Assembly (NCBI GenBank): GCA_022605405.1
Contig: JABYQQ010000027.1
Span: 372,001 to 436,000 of the forward strand
DNA from: Earliella scabrosa
Lineage: Eukaryota; Basidiomycota; Agaricomycetes; Polyporales; Polyporaceae
Direction of reading: 5' to 3'
DNA length: 64,000 nucleotides
Below the pieces are notes generated by a model that saw only the letters and a list, made by a program, of their open reading frames with translations, searched no databases and was not told where the DNA came from. This document shows, piece by piece, positions 11,340-23,427 of the stretch. A program made the position numbers and the translations under genes. Every line of letters begins with the position of its first letter. Position 1 is the stretch's first letter.

Positions 11340-12511
11340 ATGGAGGTTCGGACACCCTTCGTCTTCACTTCACTTCCAGATGTCGTACAATGCGTTCCAA
11401 TTATCCTTAAGTGGGACGGTGGCACCCCTCCTTACACCTTACAGATAAGCCCTGACCCTATCCTGAAACGCGCATCTCAATTTGGACCAATCGTCTCCAC
11501 CAGTATTGAGACAGAGCAATATCCCTGGACCCCGAGCTTCATTGGCGAAACCTTCGGGCATATCACAGTGACAGACAGCGGAAATCACTCCATCCGAGCA
11601 AACTTCGTTGTCTCTTCCAGCACGGATTTCAGCTGCCTAAGCCCGCAGGAGCAATCTCAAACCGAACCTGCGTCCAGTGATCGTCAATCTGCTATCCCTC
11701 CTTCGGCCTCCCGTACATCTACCAACTCCAATGTCATTCACTCCTCATCGACTCCACGTCAAGTTGTCCCGGCGACAACCTCGACGTCTCACGTCTCCCC
11801 ATCGCCAGTCCTCTTCACATCAATAGAGATCTCTTCAGACCTGCCACCCACCTCATTTTCCCCATTCTCATCAGACCGTGGCGGGGAAGTTTCAACTCTT
11901 CAACCCGCGCAGCCCATCACTGGCACAGCCGCTGCCTACCCCGAGTTTACATGGACCGCAGGAGACCTCTCCTCCGACTCTGCGAGCCCGTTCAACACTC
12001 CCGGAGCGCTGGTTGGGTTGACGATTGGATGTGCTGTAACAACTGCGATCTGTGGGACCATAATCTCCTTGTGTCTCAGACGTTACAGGGCGGCTCGGAG
12101 AAGGGTTGCAGGTGACGTCCAACTTGAAGTTTCTTTGGTCGTGATTTCACTTGCTGAGCACGCGATACAGATGCAGTCAACGCACATCCGGCATGGCTAC
12201 GTGCAGACTCAGAGGCCGGTGGTGTATGGCAGATCTCCTCGCCATACAGTGCCAATAGAGGCACCAAGATGCCGGGAGCGCGCATTTCCGCCATGTCCAT
12301 GGATGGCAACACTGCGATTCAGCCAGTCATGCTTCCTCCGGATGATGATCAAGTCTCAAACTCACAGGGAAATCCCGGTCCACGAGTGGAGGTAGATGGA
12401 GGAGTGAGTCTGGGTGGAGGCTTGCGGGCTGCCGTATGGCCGCCTGGGGAGGACGAGAGGAGCGAATTCGAGAGATCCACGCTTCCGCCACCCTACTATC
12501 CGCACCAATGA
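11340..12511 (+). CDS. Ser/Thr-rich single-pass surface protein
   Basis: This resembles the common basidiomycete cell-surface proteins with an Ig-like N-terminal domain, a Ser/Thr-rich stalk and one membrane helix. The N-terminal domain contains VVQCVPIILKWDGGTPPY, the motif typical of that group. A Ser/Thr/Pro-rich stalk follows, then the helix ALVGLTIGCAVTTAICGTII, a basic stop-transfer (RRYRAARRR), and a cytoplasmic tail ending STLPPPYYPHQ. One intron (12112-12170) joins the exons in frame and gives 370 residues from Met 11340. No signal peptide is visible at that Met. The family normally has one, and a good splice acceptor ends at 11324, so an upstream signal exon is probably missing from this model or lost. 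A role in wall sensing is inference. Confidence 0.7.
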
Positions 12512-15500
12512 TATTCTAGTCAGCTTGGAGATACCAGCATCATGTACCCCGTACCCCTGGCGATGACTCGACCATGTACATGGCAACTATAAGTCGTCCT
12601 GCACCCTCCGCGACAACTTAAAGCAAGCAGGTCAAGCTCAGAAGTGGGCCTTGGCCTAGTCCGGACTCTCCGGGCCGTTCTAGCGTCTAATGGCCACGTG
12701 GGAGGGAGGCCGTCGTTCGATGTTGATCATTGAGAGTCTCAGTCTGCGAACCTGTCTCAGACTCAGAGTCACTAAGTAGTACTACTACTTGTCTCATAGC
12801 ATGCTTTCTATGCTCTCGTTCTTCTCGAGCTCGCGTCTGCTCTCGTCCTCGTATCTGCTCTCGTTCCCATGAGCCTGAAGTCTCTCGCGCAATCATCGAT
12901 TCCTAGCTGCACCCCGAACATCACAGCATCAGGAAGACCGGTCAACATGTGAAGCTCGCTTTGTGCGTATAAGTGAGTCTCATGGTCTAAGACTGGACTA
13001 TTCTGCTGGCATGGGCTGGAGAGCTATACGCTTGAGAACATGGGTCGGGAAGTTTTGTTCTGTTTGCTTTTTGTACCCCCTGGATGACGTAGGACTTGTC
13101 CTATGCTCGAGGTTTCTCTCCGTATCTCTTGTGCGTTGGTCATCGCTGGCCGCGGCGTTGGCGAACAGGTTTCTTGGCGATGCTGCTTGCAGGGATGAAG
13201 TGGACGATCCAGCGACTCTTCCGACACCGATCCTGGCTTGCTGTTGCTCGACTTGAACTGACAACGACTCATTTTGACTCTGACATCTGTAGGGTAGACA
13301 CTGTCGTGCAAGCTTCACTGGCACGCGTCACGACCGACATAGCTGAGAATTCCAGGCAGCTACATGTTGTCAGCGCTAGCCAAGGCGGAAACCCGGGTCG
13401 TTCGGGATCTGCGAGGTGAGCACCCCACGCCATAAGGTCGCTTCGTTTCTCTCTCATCGATCACACCCCCTACCTTCATGGTTCCTCCAATACTGGATGT
13501 TTGATATGCTCGTCAACGCGTCATGTCCGACCCATACATCGCAGTTCTTCGTCCTCGTTGCGGGGCGCGCCGTCTCAACGTCATCTAGTACCGAGCCCAA
13601 TAGCACTCTACACTTCCCCAGCAGTGTCTCGCATCGGTATGTCGCCCATCAACTCTGTCGCAACCCCACTCGTCAGCTCCGCGGGTCTCGCAAGCACGTC
13701 AATTTGTCGACTCCCACTCGCCGCAACAAGAACTTACCAATATCGCTCCCTGGATATCCAATTCATGCACATCTTGTGTTCCAGTCGCTCGCGCCATCTC
13801 CGCTGGGTTATACCTCTCGACCCCCGTGCAGCTAGTGGACCGCACTGCCATGCGTCACACGCGTTCATGTCTTCACCTCGTTACTTCATCTAACGCTCCC
13901 CTCCTTGGCCGATCATTACGCTGGCTCGCGTACGCGCATCCCGTGCTCGAAGACCCGCAGATCTCGACTGCGGACGATCCAAGGTCCGTCTTCGTCTTTC
14001 AAGTCTCATCTGGAAGTGGGGAAGAAGGTGCATAAGTCGATCAAGCATTCGTCTCAGCGCGAAACGGTCGAACAGTCGTCGTCGCACTCGCCTTCCAGCA
14101 AGTCTTCCGTACATGAAGCGTAGGGTTCAGCGCACGAACGCATTCAGGTACGACCACCCAGCCGCACGGTCCTGCCAGTATTCCTGTCGTCGCTACTACC
14201 CGCGCATGGCCCGATAGCCTTTCACCTCGCTCGATATCACTCACCCACCCTCATGCAAACATCGTTCCTGCGCCGAGATATCGCCCCGCATGGTCTACAT
14301 GCTCTGGCGAAGGCGGACCGTGCGTCTTCGCTCATGTCAGCTATCGTCTTCATTCTCTCCTCGCGGCCGGCCGGTGCTTCGTCTGAGTCCTCCATTCACG
14401 CGGCTGCGGCGCCTGCGATTCCGCCTTCGCGCAGTCTCAGCTTCCCGCGGCTGGGCGTAGAGCGTACGTACTCCGCAAGTATCGATCGCTGGGGAGACGC
14501 TAATTACACTTTTCAGGCCGATACGCAGTCGTCCGCGACAAGATAGCTCTCCGTAAACTCAAATCATCACAATGTCGATGGATAGACAGGCTCAACACGT
14601 CAGACTCCACGCTCTTCACCTTGGCTGTGAGGAGGGGACGGGAGGGTAGTCCCCGCTCGAAGTCGCGATGCTCCCGACGTGTTACGACGTGCTCGGGCCT
14701 GCCCGGGGCCCCCGTGCAATCGATTATAGGCCGGTTCTCCTGACCTCCGTTCCGCATACATACACGGGCACCTTGGAGTAGATGCACATCCTCCTGCGCA
14801 ACGTCGCCCCCTGGTTCGCTGGCACCACCGAATCGAGGAGATCGCATACCATATGCAAGGTCGTGCTCGTCTCCTAATACGTTGGAAGACCAAGGTGCCG
14901 ACCACCTGGATGCAGACGAGACGACCCGGCGTAGGAAGGGGGAACGAGGTAAGGGTCTTTAGGTGCTATGCCATGAGCCTCGGGACTGACCTGTCGTTTG
15001 CAGGGAACACCCCAGTCGAGTCGTTGCTGGAGCTGCCGTACTTGAATCTACAGCCACCGCGGACTTCTTCTCCGTCTGTCACCTAGTGACACCCTTCGCG
15101 TCCTGCACTGCACGGGCAAAGTCACGGTGATGGGAAAGACAAGCGCCTCGGCATCGGGAGCGTCGGTTCGAACCCGTGTCATGGCAGTCCCAACTCTCGA
15201 ATGACATCACTTCGATTGCCAGAGTAGGACACCATGTGCGGCCGAACGCGATCCATCAGCTTGAGCGTGACACGGATGTGGATGTATGGTGGTTCAAGAT
15301 GCATACTGTTTCCTCCTTCCGTCACACGTCCGTCTCGGCCATCGATTTCCTGGCGTACGTCGTATGGCTTGCACCTTATGGGAGCTGTGGCGAGGTACAT
15401 ATCATGCCCCGCATCTAGTGTTCGTGTTCGCATCTACAGTTCGTACTGATTCAATAGGCTGCAGCTGATATTCAAACAGTGTTCGATGTACCAACGTGAG

Positions 15501-15601
15501 TGTGTTCCCTCTTTGAAGCATCTTCATCATAACGACTGACCGAAATCTTCTCAGCGTCGCGCATATATCATCCTCGGTACAGGTCTCCGCCCCCCACAAG
15601 A
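12512..15601. other. Gene-poor stretch, 3.1 kb
   Basis: I see no supportable gene. Contents are Ser/Cys low-complexity sequence at 12780-12880 (repeated ctctcgt words), the second copy of a diverged duplication at 12910-13270, and many short frames without motifs. A decayed gene between 13400 and 15100 is possible, but I could not recognise its family. Confidence 0.45.
12910..13270 (+). repeat. Diverged direct repeat, copy 2
   Basis: See the copy at 10300-10670, with the same order of shared words. The two copies flank the surface-protein gene at 11340-12511. Confidence 0.55.
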
Positions 15602-16758
15602 ATGAGACGCCTCGTCCTCTCCCCGCTGGCAATCGTGGCGCAGATATGGCTGGCCACCTATCTCACTCTCGCTATTTCCACTGCCGTCCACGCAGCGGGC
15701 ACAAGGCCGCTCAACACTCACGTCATCGTGAATGGTACGGAATTTCCCTCATTTCGGTGTCACAATCGTGCATCTCATCCGCCAGCAGGCGTCGCGCGTC
15801 AGACCTCGCTATCCGACGAAATTGCCCAGCCTACGCCAGATGCTACTGAAGACAGCTCGGGGACCCCCATCAATAATGACTTGTCGTCGAATGGGTGTAC
15901 CTCCATCTTGGAGTCAGGCGGACCAACCCCTTTCACGAGTAGCTGTTCCCCATATGTGCGGAAAAGGGGCGAGGATCCTTCGACAGGCGCGCCCACGTCG
16001 GACTCATCTAGCTCGCAGAGTTCCACACAAACGCCGTCGTCATCCACGCCGGCCCCCGATACTAGCAATACCTTGTCTCGTTCTGCCCCTGATTCGTCAC
16101 CCTCTAACTATTCATCCACCGCCAGTTCGACCGAGTCGACGAGCCCGACGATGACGAACAGTACGAACTTTTCGAGCACAAGTGACTCGGCCAACTCATC
16201 CGCATCTACACCTCCATCCTCGAGCTGCCCGCATACCATCACACCTGAGCCCTGCGATCCTTCGCCTTCTCCGATTGTTCCAAGCTCGAATCCCCCTGCT
16301 ACTACCACTTCTCTCATCAATCCTGCGCCCACCTCCCCCACTGCTACCTCAGCTCACCGATCCAATGCATCATCTACCGTTCCTCTCTTCAGCGTATCCT
16401 CCAGTCCGGCGCCAACAGCGAACAGTGGAGCGGATGCCGTTGAAGGCCAGCACGCACAGACCGGCCTCGGTGGAGGCGCGATAGCGGGAATCGTGCTTGG
16501 GTCCGCAGTCCTGCTGTGTATCGGTGGAGTGCTCCTATACAAGGTGTGTGCATGGAGTAAACGCGGCTCGGAGAAAGGTAAGTACCCTCGCGGGGCCGCA
16601 CTTCGTTAGATATGGTGAGCTCACCAGCACCTCTCTGGATCGTGACAGACACGGGTAGGGACGGCTGGTCAGAGTCGACGCAATACCTCGGCGCGTTTGG
16701 GTGGGAGAAGGACGAACACGAGGACATGGATGATGACTCCATCGGAATAGCCCTTTAG
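15602..16758 (+). CDS. Mucin-like single-pass membrane protein, sensor-type
   Basis: The N terminus has a clear signal peptide (hydrophobic core IVAQIWLATYLTLAISTAVHA). It is followed by about 250 Ser/Thr/Pro-rich residues expected to be heavily O-mannosylated, a Gly-flanked membrane helix (GGGAIAGIVLGSAVLLCIGG) and a short cytoplasmic tail. An intron at 16578-16648 joins to a last exon encoding an acidic tail (DEHEDMDDDS) and stops at 16758. A second segment, 15735-15788, has donor and acceptor sites and is 54 nt long, so it can be spliced or retained without changing frame. The length is 343 residues if it is spliced. The architecture resembles Wsc/Mid2-type wall sensors, but no WSC domain is present, so stress sensing is inferred from architecture only. 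Confidence 0.75.
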
Positions 16759-17963
16759 GGACGAGCGAATGTGTGCATGGGCGGAAAGCAACGTGTCGGC
16801 ATATGCTGGCGGGAGACTGGGGAGGCCAGGTGGTGACAATGATACCCTTACAGTATGATGGTGCCCGTGGAGAGGTTGATGTCGGAGGCGACTCATGCAT
16901 ACTCAACCCCACTACGGTAGCACTTCACGTGCTCAAACTCGAAGTCCATCTCCGGGTCAAGCTGGAATGAACACTCTCAAGCCCAACGGTCTATTAGCTA
17001 GGAGAAACTTCGGCACACTGACATCAATATCTACATCATTTGGTCGTGATAGCTCAAGCTCACGGCTATGGATGAAGTTCTCTTCTCACATAATACCATC
17101 ACCCAGAAGCCGTTTTTCAATCTAGACCGCCTCTGCTGGCTGAAGTGAGTCCGACTCGTGTTTTGATTATAGCGCTGCTTAATTCAAGGTACGAACCAGG
17201 CACCATGATCTGTAAAGAGACCACAAGAGCCGCTCAGTCGCTCAGGACTGCCAGTATGTCGAGTCTCTCCAATACACGATGTGTTGTCGGGACGTCATCG
17301 CTACTGGGTTGGGTCCGGTATGTGGGTGGCCCGAGATGAGCAGAACGGAGGACTGTGTACTCACAGCCGAAGTCGTTGATTGTCATGGAGGAGACGAGGG
17401 AGATACGAGTTGATGATTCAGCATCGGGAATTGCATGTGCTCCCGTGAGTAAGTGTCTTCCTTTCCGCGCTCTGCACGCAGGTTCTCATCATCTATGTGA
17501 CAGCGTGCACGCTCGGGCCTATTTCAGGCATTCATACTTACTTCGACGTCTTGCTTGTGGCGGTAAACGACTACCAGTCTTTACCGCAGAATGCCGTTGT
17601 GGCGGTCAGACAACACGCTGTCATCAGTTGAGCCCCTGATGTGGATGCTGTGGTCATGCAGCATACACTCCTGATGGCAAGGCCGAATTGCGTCCTGCGC
17701 CATGTAGTCGTGGTGATACACGAAGCAAGGCGAATTCCAGAAGTGTGATTGCCTAAATATACACACGCCCAGGTCCACCCTATCGCAGCAGTGGCACGAA
17801 GTGTCAATTTTTTTTTCAAAGTTCATCGTCGCCTCGTCACAGCCGCGCGACCCGAGTACGTCAATTGGAAGGCCCACGTTGCAAATCCGATACCTCACCT
17901 CCCTAACGATATCCTGCAGTCATCACCTTGTCAAGCACGAGCACGAAGAGCTCCCCAGCCACC
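16759..17963. other. Gene-poor stretch upstream of MFS gene
   Basis: No gene is supported. The last 100-200 bases presumably carry the promoter of the transporter at 17964. No clear TATA element was found. Confidence 0.5.
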
Positions 17964-20760
17964 ATGGTACCTGCGCGTGGGAGCAGTAACGACTCGGAGG
18001 CTGGCAATAATAAGGTCAATCCAAGCAAAGTCCTACGCAAGATCGATCTACGGCTCCTCCCATTCGTCTCGTTGTTGTACCTCCTATCGTTTCTGTACGT
18101 GATTTCCAGAATATCTGTCTAATACCGATCCGAGTTGACTTGGTCGTTGTAGGGACCGAACGAACATTGGTACATGCCGTATCACGTTCGGTTCGGCATC
18201 TTCTATAGTAAAGCACATCGGTTTCCTTTTGGAGTAACCGCCTTCCAGAGTAGGAAACTTTCGCAGTTTCTGTACATCCCCGAGACTCTCTTGCCCTGAA
18301 AGAAGTATCAGCATAATAGCTAGGGACCTCTGACGTGAATAAAATATTAGGAAGCACGGAAGGTGGGATGCTGCCTTATAACTAAGTGACGGAAGTCAGT
18401 ACCTCAAACAGGCGCCCGCGGCGCTTCGTTCCTAATCACTCAGTGGAAGTAGAGCTATACGACTGTTACAAGCTTAAGTCTCTCACAAAAGGTGGAGCTC
18501 ACTCGATGAGGCGTATAGTACTTAGCCTCTACAGCGAGATAATTTGAAGCTGAGATTAGTAGTCGTGCGACAGCATGTCTTGATGTTTTGAATCAGTATC
18601 TATCCGGGGCCTGAGGAAGTTGTACCAGTGCGGCCTTCGCGCCACTGTTCGGACAATAGTACAGGGCGAGCGAATGCGAGCGGGCGATAGCCCGCGAGCT
18701 GAGCGAGCCTCTTCACCTTCGTGGCAAGGGCACGGGGAAACTTCTAGTTGATACTCATGTCATCTCTCTACTAGGGAACGCGAAGGTCGCCGGATTGACG
18801 GTGGAATTGCAGCTTACGGGACTACAGTACAATCTCTGCGCCGCGGTTTTCTTTGTGAGTACGGCAATCATATTCAGATTGCAGTCGCATTCATGAATCC
18901 GAGTCAGATTCCATACTGCTTCTTCGAGATCCCTTCGTGAGCATCAAGTTGTATATTATACCAAGAGGGTGACCGATCATCGCACAGGAATCTTGCGCTG
19001 AAGCTCTTCAGTCCCTCAAAATGGAGTAAGTACATTGTCGTGCTCACGCTTCGTGTCTACTCACAAGAAACAAAGTCCCTTTGATCATGTTTCTATGGGG
19101 GGCGGTCATGGTCTCTATGGCGTTCGTCAAAAACTTTGGTGGGCTGATCACGTACGTTGCATTTGCCTATCACGGGGCCTCGTTACTAACATGCTTGTCA
19201 GTGCACGAGCAATCTTGGGGATGACGGAGGTGAGTATTGCTCGATCTTGGGCTCGCACTGAGCTGACATATATCAACAGGCTGGGTTGTTTCCTGGTGTT
19301 ACGTTCTATCTCTGCATCTGGTACCCGAGAGCAGCTCAGGCACAGCGCGTGAGCATCTTTCTCTCAGCTGCGACTGTAGCGGGTGCCTTTGGCGGGATTC
19401 TCGCTTTCGCCATCGAGAAGATGAATGGGTGAGCCCGACACTCTTGTTCGTCTCTACCTATACTGACGTTGAAGCACTCAAGCATTGGTGGCCTAGCGGG
19501 ATGGTCTTGGATTGTAAGTCATCGGTGATACTCACTTCTACGATATAACTAATCGGAATTCCCAAGTTCTTGCTCGAGGGTATAAGTACGCGCGACGTTC
19601 GAGTACGCGGTATTGAGTTTACTGACACGTTCTCTAGTTACTGCATTGGTAGCCGTCATTGCCTACTTCTGCATGTATGATGTAAGTAAAGATGTCTGCG
19701 TGTATCACACTTGACTCACCCTGTAGCATCCATCAGTATCCCGAAAACGCCTCTTTTCTGGATGAGGACGAGCGCAAATGGCTTGTCGAGACAATCAAGA
19801 ATGATACTGCCGGACTAGACAAGACCTATAAGGCGAAGTTCTTGTGGCAGGCCCTCCGTGATCCACATTCATACCTCATGGCGGGGATCTATTTCTTGTA
19901 GGTCCCCCGTCGTCTTGCACTGCTGTTTGTCAGAACGCTAATGCCATGCTATTCAGCATCCTGATTCCGTCCTATGCGTTCGCGCTATTCCTCCCCACTA
20001 TCATCAACGGCCTAGGCTTCTCCGCCTCAAACGCGCAGCTCCTCTCAGTCCCCCCAAACGCGGCGGGCTGTATCTTCACTATCGCCTTCGGCGTCCTCTC
20101 GGACAGATTTCGCGCCAGAGGCCCATTCATTTTCGCGGGAGCCACTATCGCCCTCATCGGATACTCAATACTATTCGCGACGAGCTCTCCTGGAGCTGGA
20201 TACGCAGGTGTCATGATTGCGGCCTGCGGTCTCTTCCCTAGCGTGGCATGCATCTTGGCGTGGACTGGTGGAAACATGGGTGGTGAGGTCAAGCGTGCCG
20301 TCGTCATCGCCATAGTCATCGGTCTGGGCAATTTGGGCGGGTGAGTGCTACTTATACGTGGATCGCATTAGCTGAGAACTAAGTACTTACTACTGATTCG
20401 TACCACTAGCATCGCATCGTCATTTATTTACCGTCAAGCGGACAGTCCTCGGTACCGACCCGGACATGCTACGAATATTGCAAGTCTTTGTGTGGCGTAA
20501 GTCGACTTCACTCCGTGCAGCACTTCCCATCAGCTGATCTGTCTCTTACTAGGATTGTGTTGTGCTCAATCGCGATGTTCGACTTTGCCCGGCTGAACAG
20601 GAAGAAGGTCAAACAGTGCGCTGCGGAGGACATCACTTTCAGCAAGGCGAGCAGCTACGTGGAGATGGGCGATGCCTCGCCGCTGTACAGGTACGTCCTT
20701 CTTTGACCATCGAGGGCACTGGGCGTCATTGATCTGTTTGTTGACAGATACACGATCTGA
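17964..20760 (+). CDS. MFS transporter, anion:cation symporter type (Dal5-like)
   Basis: A plasma-membrane major facilitator, probably importing a small organic anion such as a nitrogen or vitamin compound. The substrate cannot be read from sequence. Sixteen exons join in frame to 474 residues. Visible family features are a hydrophilic N terminus, RKIDLRLLPFVSLLYLLSFL then DRTNIGNAK after helix 1, RAILGMTEAGLFPGVTFYLC, the WSWIFLLEG motif, and the repeat GVLSDRFRARGPF between helices 8 and 9. There are about 12 helices, and the C-terminal cytoplasmic tail is short. The start ATG at 17964 has a near-ideal context (gccaccatgg). The second intron (18170-18774) is 605 nt, more than five times the typical size here, and splits the DRTNIG/NAK motif at a normal site. 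All other introns are about 50-65 nt. Confidence 0.92.
18170..18774 (+). other. Unusually long intron, 605 nt
   Basis: It has a normal donor (gtacat) and acceptor (ctactag), and flanking codons join correctly. It contains a perfect hairpin gcgggcgatagcccgc and GCGAGCG-rich sequence near 18660-18710. No terminal repeats or target duplication could be defined. The simplest reading is an old insertion inside a short intron. Confidence 0.7.
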
Positions 20761-22059
20761 TATGCTACAGTCATCGCGGTTCTTTTCTCGAGTTGATCAT
20801 GCCAATCATGTACCGCGCCTCATGAGGTTCAACCCTTTACCTGTTGTCTCCGAGCGATGTGAATACTAGACGTTGATGAATGTTACTCATACGTCTATTT
20901 GCCATCTCTGCCGCATTGCATAATCGAGGTGGAGACGGTAGAGAGGAGAGAAGACCTCGGACATGTCTGGATAGTAATACTGTACATACATGGCAACGAC
21001 CCTCAGTATCAATTCAACCGAATTCAGTCGGTATCGAGACTGTGAGCCTTTGGTCTGTAGTTGTCGTTGTCACAATGTGCCCAACCGGTCCCGTCCGGAT
21101 AGTGCATAACCCCTGCGCATGAGATGTTCCAGTAGGGGTGAGTGAGTGAACGTCATCTCGAATGTAGGACGCATACCCGCATTCACCGGAAGCCAAGGGC
21201 CTGTCCGGACGGACACTGATGAAGTTGAACTACCTACCCGTGCGCTTCTGTTCCTTTGTTGCATCTTCGGACTCTGAGTCGACAGCCGTGAGGCTGTCTG
21301 TTTGTATGATGGAGTGTCTTGGGTTAGAGCGAACGACATCGGTGTCTTGTCCATACCAAGGTGCGTATACCTGTAGGCGTGTTGTCCCCTATCAAGTGAG
21401 CTGACCTTTAGTCGCGTGCTAGTTCTGCTGCGAGGAGCACCTCGACATCGGAGAGAACTATGTCCGGCATGCCATTAATCGTTTGCAGCGCTTTCGCCAA
21501 TATCTGGTCTAGACCCCTACAGCTAGGTGTTAATCTGTCTTTCGCTGGTCCATAGAACAAGCTTGGGAAGGCGAAGGTCGTGGAGGGAGGGTAGCTTCAT
21601 GATGGTCTAGGAACACATCACTCTGCCGAACGTTGCTGCAATCGACATGCATCAAACCCACCCCACGAGCGCACAGTCTGCGTCCCACAGTGGGCGAGCG
21701 GTATGCAAGAAGGGGCATAGCACGTCAAGGGCAGATCATCGGTTTCGAGCTCGGGCACAGGTAGCACAGGCCATGTGTGGACATCAGTTGGCGGCCATCT
21801 CGGCACGGACCCTTTAGCAGAGAGAAGGTTTGACGATTTTGACGACTCTTGAATTGATGCTGTGGCTTCAAGACTCATGAATCTCACCAAGAGGTCTGTT
21901 CGTGAATCAAAACAGTCTCAGAGGGACAAGTGCACTCACAGTGGCCTTTCCGACACAGCATGATTGAACTCTCCGTGAACCATACACTCAAGACACGAGT
22001 ATATAGGTTACGATCCCTCGCGGTCACCACAGCTCTCGTCAGCCAGCCTCCGAGTCGAC
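20761..22059. other. Intergenic stretch
   Basis: No gene is supported on either strand. The right end carries the promoter of the membrane gene at 22060. Confidence 0.5.
22000..22007 (+). promoter_or_regulatory. TATA box
   Basis: tatatagg lies 60 bases upstream of the ATG at 22060, in the same relative place as the TATA-like tract of paralogue A. Confidence 0.5.
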
Positions 22060-23221
22060 ATGGCCCCTCCATACATACAGCTCCCTCCTGCAGTGCAAGA
22101 CGAACTCGACGCAGCAGTGAACCTGCTCATCATCGGCGCCGTCTTCCCCGCATTCCTCGTCCCCATCTCGATCGCCCTCATCTTCTTCTCCACCTCTGCG
22201 ATCAGACGAAAACCGGTCTTCATAATGAACGTCCTGGCCGTCGCGCTCGGACTGGCATTCGGTGGTGTCGCTATATACAACACGGTGAGCTAACGTCTCC
22301 TCACTCACCTACAAGACGACCACTCACCTCTCTCAGTCCAGGACGCTCTCTGCGAGACCGGTCAATCCGGACATCACCATCGCGATGACCTGTCTTTATT
22401 TCTTCATCCCGATCTGCGTCCAGTGCATCCTGCTGGTCAGAATCCTGGCCGTGTACCCGCCACGCACTCTCTCGTGGAGTCTATGGGCAGCCATATACGG
22501 CCCCTTGACTGCGGTCATCGTCGTGCGCATCGTCAACGCATCCATCGCGTTTCGGAAGATCGCCGAGGGAACGGACAAGTATCAAGATGCGTACGTCGCA
22601 GCGCAGATCGCGTGGAACCTCCCGTATGCGAAGGCGGAGTGGTTCCTGCAGCTGTTGTACGACATGTGAGTGCGTGCAATTGTTCTAGGAATCGCATCTG
22701 GAACTCACCGCTTTGAAACAAACAGATACGCGTCTGCGTTATTCCTGCTGCGCCTCAGGGAGGGAGGTGCGCTCCGAAAGGACAAAGACAGACTAAACAT
22801 CGTCCTCTCCAACGAAGCATCCAGTATGTCCGCACCACACTGTCTTCTCCCAGAAATCCCACTCACCGCGTCCCGACCAGACCCGTACGCCTCGCGCCTG
22901 CGCACCCTCTTCTGGCTCGCGGTCTCCAACTTCATCTTCCCCGTCATCTTCAACATCGTCCAGCTCGTGATCGTCTTCCGCGACCGCAACTTCACGCACG
23001 GCGTGTACGTCGTCTCCGCGAACATCTACGTTGAGATCGTCTGCGTCCTCCTCGCGACGCTCTGGTGCTCCGAGACGTACTGGAACGCCGCTGCGTCCAT
23101 CGCATTGAGCGGAGCGAAGCCAGGGTCGAGTGATGCGGATAGCACGCAGTCGCTCGATTCGGTTAAGTTCGCCAGCGCGAGTGTGGTAGTGTCCGAGTTC
23201 CGTCCGGAATCGAGTTCATGA
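22060..23221 (+). CDS. Orphan seven-helix membrane protein, paralogue B
   Basis: Exons are 22060-22284, 22337-22665, 22726-22823 and 22881-23221, giving 330 residues. It shares the paralogue A layout: about seven helices, LLVRILAVYPPR in the middle, FLLRLRE after the third intron boundary, and YASRLRTLFWLAVSNFIFPV before the last helices. The C-terminal tail is Ser/Val rich. Exon 1 is exactly as long as in the gene at 307 and all three intron positions correspond, so the two are duplicates. The gene converges on the carboxylesterase at 23428-25716, with only about 200 bases between their stop codons. Function unknown; receptor-like topology only. Confidence 0.87.
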
Positions 23222-23427
23222 CCGGCCATGGGTGGATCCACGCCTAGCTTGGGACGACTCTGGAAGTCATTGACGCGGTGTCATAGTTAGGTAGGACAAA
23301 TGAACTTGTAACCTCAATAGTGAAAAACTACTAGTAAGAGTGCGGATGCGATGTATCGTTGTATGCTGCAGCGTGGCCCGGCCGGGCCGTCGTGCCGCCG
23401 TTGACGTCGACGTCCGTAGTGGGAAAC

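Noticed and set aside
13416..15100. Possible decayed enzyme gene
   Set aside because: Several frames look protein-like, but no family motif could be matched, so it is not reported as a pseudogene.
15120..15178. tRNA-like B box (ggttcgaaccc)
   Set aside because: The T stem does not pair well, and no acceptor stem or D arm can be folded upstream at the right distance.
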